Shown here: piece after piece, positions 53,407 to 57,734 of the stretch | Layout: the number at the start of each line of letters is the position of its first letter | How positions within the stretch are numbered: the first letter of the stretch is position 1 | Assembly: GCA_045654025.1 (NCBI GenBank) | Contig: JAZOMO010000013.1 | Coordinates: forward strand, 1-57,734 | Source of the DNA: Scatosoma sp045654025 | GTDB taxonomy: Bacteria; Bacillota; Clostridia; Christensenellales; Borkfalkiaceae | DNA: 57,734 nt | Direction of reading: 5' to 3' | The notes under the pieces: model-generated | The model's database searches: none | Told to the model about the DNA's origin: nothing | The model's input: only the letters and a program-made list of their open reading frames with translations | Position numbers and translations under genes: made by a program

Positions 53407-54627
53407 TTACTTAATGATCTTGGAGATCGTACCGGAACCAACCGTTCTACCACCTTCACGGATAGCGAAACGAAGACCTTCTTCCAAAGCAACGGGCTTG
53501 ATAAGCTCAACGGTCATCGTGGTGTGGTCACCAGGCATAACCATTTCTACGCCTTCGGGAAGGTTGATCTTACCGGTAACGTCGGTCGTACGAACGAAGA
53601 ACTGAGGACGATAGTTGTTGAAGAATGCGGTATGACGGCCACCTTCTTCCTTCGTCAATACGTATACCTGAGCTTCGAAAGCCGTACCAGTCTTAACCGT
53701 ACCGGGCTTAGCAATAACCTGACCCTTCTGGATGTCGGTTCTGTTGATACCACGGAGCAACGCACCTACGTTGTCACCTGCCTGAGCTTCGTCAAGGAGC
53801 TTGTGGAACATTTCGAGACCGGTGATGGTCGTCGTCATGGGCTTTTCGATCAAACCAACGATTTCTGCGGGTTCGCCAACGTGAGCAACACCACGTTCGA
53901 TACGACCGGTAGCAACCGTACCACGACCAGAGATGGTGAATACGTCTTCTACAGGAAGCAAGAAGGGCTTAGCATCTTCACGTGCAGGGGTAGGAATGTA
54001 GCTGTCAACTGCGTCCATAAGCTCAAGAACGGGCTTAACTGCAGGGTTAGCCATGATCTGATCAGCAGGAGCATCAGCAGAAGCTGCTTCCAAAGCCTTC
54101 AAAGCGGAACCACGGATAACGGGGATGTCGTCGCCGGGGAATTCGTACTGGGAAAGCAAGTCACGGATATCCATTTCAACGAGTTCGAGCAATTCTTCGT
54201 CGTCTACGAGGTCCGTCTTGTTCATGAATACAACGATGTAGGGAACGCCTACCTGACGAGCGAGCAGGATGTGCTCACGGGTCTGGGGCATGGGACCGTC
54301 CGTTGCAGCAACTACGAGGATTGCGCCGTCCATCTGAGCAGCGCCGGTGATCATGTTCTTAACGTAGTCTGCGTGGCCCGGGCAGTCAACGTGTGCATAG
54401 TGACGAGCGTCCGTCTGATATTCAACGTGTGCGGTGTTGATTGTGATACCACGTGCTCTTTCTTCGGGAGCCTTGTCGATCTGGTCGTATCTCATCTTTT
54501 CTGCGCCACCACGTGCAGCCATAACCATGGTGATTGCAGCGGTGAGGGTCGTCTTACCGTGGTCAACGTGGCCTACGGTACCGATGTTAACGTGGGGTTT
54601 GCTTCTGTCAAATTTAGCCTTTGCCAT
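53407..54627 (-). CDS. tuf: Elongation factor Tu
   Basis: A 406-residue GTPase that delivers aminoacyl-tRNA. GTP motifs are GHVDHGKT, DCPGHADYVKNMITGA, NKTD and GSALKAL. Domain 2 and 3 segments are normal. It is slightly longer than the common 394-400, with an insert near ASADAPADQIM. GGAGG precedes ATG. It is the last gene of the str operon but has its own promoter. Confidence 0.98.
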   Translation of the reverse strand: MAKAKFDRSKPHVNIGTVGHVDHGKTTLTAAITMVMAARGGAEKMRYDQIDKAPEERARGITINTAHVEYQTDARHYAHVDCPGHADYVKNMITGAAQMDGAILVVAATDGPMPQTREHILLARQVGVPYIVVFMNKTDLVDDEELLELVEMDIRDLLSQYEFPGDDIPVIRGSALKALEAASADAPADQIMANPAVKPVLELMDAVDSYIPTPAREDAKPFLLPVEDVFTISGRGTVATGRIERGVAHVGEPAEIVGLIEKPMTTTITGLEMFHKLLDEAQAGDNVGALLRGINRTDIQKGQVIAKPGTVKTGTAFEAQVYVLTKEEGGRHTAFFNNYRPQFFVRTTDVTGKINLPEGVEMVMPGDHTTMTVELIKPVALEEGLRFAIREGGRTVGSGTISKIIK

Positions 54628-54708
54628 TTTAAAATCCTCCGATTTTCTTTAATTATTTTTTTTCTTTTTTTGGGTTTGATATAACTTGCCCCCTTATAAG
54701 GCAATTCT

Positions 54709-54737
54709 ATTATATCTTAAATTTTTAAAAATATCAA
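54709..54737 (-). promoter_or_regulatory. Internal promoter of tuf
   Basis: TTGATA, 17-base spacer, TATAAT on the minus strand. The leader is about 75 bases and contains a short TTGCC/GGCAA pairing and an A-rich stretch. Confidence 0.75.
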
Positions 54738-54779
54738 TCGTTTGAAAGCTTTTTTTATAAAAACTTTACGATTTTTTAC

Positions 54780-54818
54780 CGTTCTTGCCCTTTTATTTCG
54801 GGCAAGAACGATTTTTTT
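54780..54818 (+). terminator. Terminator-shaped hairpin between fusA and tuf, T tract on the antisense side
   Basis: Eleven perfect pairs (CGTTCTTGCCC with GGGCAAGAACG) around a nine-base loop. The seven-T tract follows on the plus strand, antisense to fusA and tuf. On the sense strand the hairpin is followed by GTAAAAAATC, so it should not stop fusA transcription well. Confidence 0.7.
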
Positions 54819-54832
54819 GTGTTTACAAGGAC

Positions 54833-56914
54833 TTAGTCCTTCTTACCGCGCTTTTCTACGATTTCCTTAGAAATGCTGCCGGGTACTTCGTTGTAATGGT
54901 CGAACTGCATCGTGAACTGACCACGGCCCTGCGTACGGGAACGAAGTTCCGTAGCATAACCGAACATTTCGGACAGAGGAATCTCTGCGTCGATGATCTT
55001 CGCGCCGTTTCTGTCGTCCGTACCAAGAATCGTACCACGACGGCCGGAAACGTTACCCATCAAGTCGCCGAAGTAATCTTCAGGGGTGATGATCTGTACC
55101 TTCATGATCGGTTCAAGCAGAACAGGCTGTGCCTTTTCCAAACCGTTCTTGAAGCCCATCGAACCAGCAATCTTGAACGCCATTTCGGACGAGTCAACTT
55201 CGTGGTACGAACCATCGTATACAACAACCTTGAAGTCTACGATTTCGTAGCCTGCCAAGAAACCGTTCTTTGCTGCTTCCTGAATACCCTTGTCGATTGC
55301 AGGGATATATTCCTTAGGAATCGAACCACCTACGGTTTCGTCTTCGAACGAATAGCCGGTACCAGGTTCCTGAGGAATCAAGCGAAGCTTACAGTGGCCG
55401 TACTGACCTTTACCACCCGACTGACGCTTGTACATACCTTCACATTCCACCTGTTTGCGGAAGGTTTCACGGTATGCAACCTGAGGAGCACCAACGTTTG
55501 CCTCTACCTTGAATTCACGAAGCAGACGGTCTACGATAATGTCGAGGTGCAACTCGCCCATACCTGCGATAATCGTCTGACCCGTTTCTTGGTCGGTATA
55601 CGTCTTGAACGTAGGGTCTTCTTCAGCCAGCTTAATGAGTGCCATCGTCATCTTTTCCTGACCTGCCTTCGTCTTGGGTTCAAGGGAAAGCTGGATAACA
55701 GGTTCGGGGAACGTCATCTGTTCCAAGATGATGGGATGCTTGTCGTCGCAAAGGGTGTCGCCCGTCGTCGTGAACTTCAAACCAACGATTGCGCAGATGT
55801 CACCCGAACAAATTTCGGGGATATCCTTTCTTTCGTTGGAGTGCATCTGCACCAAACGACCAACACGTTCCTTCTTTTCCTTCGTGGAGTTGTAAACGTA
55901 AGAACCAGCGGACAATACACCAGAGTATGCACGGAAGTATGCAAGCGAACCTACGAACGGGTCGGTTGCAATCTTGAATGCAAGACCGGAGAAGTATTCG
56001 TCATCTGCCGTTCTTCTCTCTTCTTCTGCGCCGGTGTCGGGGTTGATACCCTTAACTGCCGCAACGTCCAAGGGAGAAGGAAGGAAGTTGATAACGGCGT
56101 CAAGCAAGAACTGAACGCCCTTGTTCTTATACGAAGAACCGCAGAGCATAGGGATTGCTTCCATTCTCAAGGTACGCTCACGCAGACCCTTGATGATGTC
56201 TTCTGCGTCCAAATCGCCGTTTTCGAAGAATTTTTCCATAAGTTCGTCGCTTGCGGATGCCGCTTCTTCAACAAGCTTTGCTCTGTATTCTTCAACAACG
56301 TCCATCATGTCTGCAGGAATTTCTTCCTTACGGAAATCCTTACCAAGGTCGTCGTAGTAAACCTCTGCTTCCATGTGGATAAGGTCTACGATACCACGGA
56401 AGGTTTCTTCCTTACCGATGGGCAATTCGATGGGAACGGGGTTTGCGCCCAAACGTTCACGGATCATCGTTTCAACACGGAAATAGTCCGCACCGTTGAT
56501 GTCCATCTTGTTAACGTACGCAATACGGGGAACACCATACTGGTCAGCCTGACGCCAAACGGTTTCCGACTGAGGTTCTACACCGCCCTTTGCGCAGAAC
56601 GTCGCAACTGCGCCGTCCAAAACGCGGAGCGAACGTTCAACTTCTACGGTGAAGTCAACGTGACCCGGCGTATCGATGATGTTGAAACGGTGGCCCTTCC
56701 ATACGCAAGTCGTAGCCGCAGACGTAATCGTAATACCACGTTCACGTTCCTGTTCCATCCAGTCCATCGTTGCCGTACCTTCGTGCGTATCACCGATTTT
56801 GTGCGTCTTACCCGTATAGAACAGGATACGTTCGGTGGTCGTCGTCTTACCAGCGTCGATGTGCGCCATAATACCAAAGTTTCTGGTATGGAGTAAATCG
56901 AATTCTCTTGCCAT
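54833..56914 (-). CDS. fusA: Elongation factor G
   Basis: A 693-residue translocation GTPase. GTP motifs are AHIDAGKTTTTERIL, DTPGHVDFTVEVERSL and NKMD. Domain IV includes YKRQSGGKGQYGHCKL, and LSEMFGYATELRSRTQGRG marks domain V. The length is typical. It lies 18 bases after rpsG. A 703-codon frame open on the opposite strand here is a codon-bias shadow. Confidence 0.98.
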   Translation of the reverse strand: MAREFDLLHTRNFGIMAHIDAGKTTTTERILFYTGKTHKIGDTHEGTATMDWMEQERERGITITSAATTCVWKGHRFNIIDTPGHVDFTVEVERSLRVLDGAVATFCAKGGVEPQSETVWRQADQYGVPRIAYVNKMDINGADYFRVETMIRERLGANPVPIELPIGKEETFRGIVDLIHMEAEVYYDDLGKDFRKEEIPADMMDVVEEYRAKLVEEAASASDELMEKFFENGDLDAEDIIKGLRERTLRMEAIPMLCGSSYKNKGVQFLLDAVINFLPSPLDVAAVKGINPDTGAEEERRTADDEYFSGLAFKIATDPFVGSLAYFRAYSGVLSAGSYVYNSTKEKKERVGRLVQMHSNERKDIPEICSGDICAIVGLKFTTTGDTLCDDKHPIILEQMTFPEPVIQLSLEPKTKAGQEKMTMALIKLAEEDPTFKTYTDQETGQTIIAGMGELHLDIIVDRLLREFKVEANVGAPQVAYRETFRKQVECEGMYKRQSGGKGQYGHCKLRLIPQEPGTGYSFEDETVGGSIPKEYIPAIDKGIQEAAKNGFLAGYEIVDFKVVVYDGSYHEVDSSEMAFKIAGSMGFKNGLEKAQPVLLEPIMKVQIITPEDYFGDLMGNVSGRRGTILGTDDRNGAKIIDAEIPLSEMFGYATELRSRTQGRGQFTMQFDHYNEVPGSISKEIVEKRGKKD

Positions 56915-56932
56915 AATTTGCTCCTCTTACGA

Positions 56933-57403
56933 TTAGAATCTGAAGTGTGCAAACGCCTTGTTTGCTTCAGCCATTCTATGCGTATCTTCTTTCTTCTTTA
57001 CAGAGCCGCCGGTGTTGTTATAAGCGTCCATAAGCTCCGCTGCAAGTCTTGCAGACATTTCTCTTTCGCTACGCTTTCTGGTGTTGATAACAAGCCAACG
57101 GATCGCAAGCGTCTGACGTCTTTCAGGACGAATTTCGATGGGAACTTGATAGTTCGCACCACCTACACGGCGAGCCTTAACCTCAACAACAGGCATAACG
57201 TTTTCCATCGCCTGCTTGAAAATTTCAACGGGGTCCATGTTCAACTTTTCCCCCATGATTTTGAATGCATCGTAAACGATCTTTTGTGCCGTTCCTTTCT
57301 TACCGTCCAACATGATTTGGTTGATCAGCTTAGATACAACTTTGTTGTTGTACATAGGATCGGGCAATACGTCTCTTTTAGGGACATTACCTCTTCTGGG
57401 CAT
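56933..57403 (-). CDS. rpsG: 30S ribosomal protein S7
   Basis: A 156-residue 16S rRNA-binding protein. MPRRGNVPKRDVLPDPMYNN starts it and SGGSVKKKEDTHRMAEANKA is near the end. GGAGG lies nine bases before ATG. It is the second gene of the str operon, but lies unusually far (286 bases) from rpsL. Confidence 0.98.
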   Translation of the reverse strand: MPRRGNVPKRDVLPDPMYNNKVVSKLINQIMLDGKKGTAQKIVYDAFKIMGEKLNMDPVEIFKQAMENVMPVVEVKARRVGGANYQVPIEIRPERRQTLAIRWLVINTRKRSEREMSARLAAELMDAYNNTGGSVKKKEDTHRMAEANKAFAHFRF

Positions 57404-57689
57404 TTTTGTATCCTCCTTTAAATATTGATTGATAAGGGTTTAACCCTTCAGTACAGCTATCGCGCGCTCACGCTTCCTTTAAATTGCGTAAGGTGCGAAT
57501 CTTCTGCAACTCTCGTTGCATACTGCCTACTTTTATTCGGGGCTTTTGAGCTATATTCCGATTAACAAGTAGGGTTTTACGCGTCTTGGCTTTTAGTCTT
57601 AAAACGCAACCGACTTTGTGAGTTTCCTCACCTGCTCGTGAAAAGCAACTGCTTTTCGGGGTTGTTCTTTACTGCGTGCGTTCGCCTAA
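57404..57689 (-). other. Hairpin-rich spacer between rpsL and rpsG, candidate structured RNA or dispersed element
   Basis: On the minus strand this stretch contains at least five clean hairpins. They are a seven-bp stem at 57640-57657; a five-bp stem with GAAA tetraloop at 57618-57631; a nested stem CCTACTT/AAGTAGG with inner TCGG/CCGA at 57526-57573; GCAAC/GTTGC with GAGA tetraloop at 57506-57519; and AAGGG/CCCTT at 57434-57448. No T tract follows any of them. A 66-codon open frame (57468-57668) has no start codon in its first 49 codons and no ribosome binding site of the usual strength, so I do not call it a gene. Confidence 0.5.
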
Positions 57690-57734
57690 TTATTTAGGGC
57701 GCTTTGCACCGTACTTCGAACGGGACTGCTTACG
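57690..57734 (-). CDS. rpsL: 30S ribosomal protein S12, C-terminal end only
   Basis: The last 14 codons and stop (RKQSRSKYGAKRPK) match the conserved C-terminus of S12; the rest lies beyond the window. This gives the str order rpsL-rpsG-fusA-tuf. S12 is also the target of RimO, encoded elsewhere in this window. Confidence 0.9.
   Translation of the reverse strand, partial: RKQSRSKYGAKRPK

Noticed and set aside
53524..54684. 386-codon open frame antisense to tuf
   Set aside because: Shadow of highly biased EF-Tu codons; no family resemblance and no start signal.
54785..56896. 703-codon open frame on the plus strand, antisense to fusA
   Set aside because: It mirrors EF-G codons, has no ribosome binding site or protein-like domains, and is Cys/Arg/Val-rich in the way of antisense shadows.
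57468..57668. 66-codon open frame between rpsL and rpsG
   Set aside because: The only ATG is at codon 50 and the residues are Lys/Arg-rich without domain resemblance; the hairpins explain the region better.
57404..57689. Group II intron or tmRNA fragment in the rpsL-rpsG spacer
   Set aside because: No domain V-like hairpin with AGC triad, no tag-reading frame and no typical ends were seen.

Overview
The window comes from a Gram-positive-type Firmicutes (Clostridia) chromosome, most likely an uncultured gut lineage near Christensenellales. The lineage is inferred from gene style and order, not proven. Supporting signs are: a dcw cluster in mraZ-rsmH-ftsL-pbp-murE-mraY-murD-ftsW order; a MurE with the DNPR motif of meso-diaminopimelate enzymes; a DivIB-type FtsQ; RNase Y; textbook sigma-A promoters with 17-bp spacers; intrinsic terminators; and large secreted proteins with bacterial Ig-like domains. 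No outer-membrane genes, IS elements, phage genes or CRISPR arrays were seen.

Region 1 (1-17.4 kb, minus strand) is an accessory sugar or glycan locus that reads as one long run of tightly spaced or overlapping genes from a promoter at 17404-17432. In transcription order it encodes a TIM-barrel protein, a SIS-domain protein, a PfkB kinase, a second SIS protein, a small protein resembling the C-terminal half of a Gfo/Idh/MocA oxidoreductase, a full Gfo/Idh/MocA oxidoreductase, a GH42-like glycosidase, a 49-residue peptide, and four large exported proteins. Two of the exported proteins share a repeated module of about 160 residues that I cannot name. A divergent AraC/cupin regulator at 17518-18318 has a promoter placed so that its mRNA would start at the start codon (leaderless).

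Region 2 (18.3-30.2 kb, minus) holds tRNA-Thr(GGU), rny, and a ftsK-rimO-pgsA-cinA-recA-nadE run. NadE has lost the catalytic cysteine of its glutaminase domain, and CinA has a degenerate N-terminal domain.

Region 3 (30.2-46.3 kb, minus) is the cell wall and division cluster: murI, then mraZ to divIB from a perfect-consensus promoter, then ftsA-ftsZ as a separate unit with its own perfect-consensus promoter, then murC on its own. murG and murB are absent from the cluster.

Region 4 (46.4-52.3 kb, plus) has rpsT, then an XRE-cupin regulator followed by potABCD, a spermidine/putrescine ABC importer. Three 17-bp operator-like palindromes lie in the leader of this operon.

Region 5 (52.4-57.7 kb, minus) has a CPBP protease and the str operon read rpsL-rpsG-fusA-tuf. 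rpsL is only a 14-codon tail at the window edge. A 286-base hairpin-rich spacer separates rpsL and rpsG.
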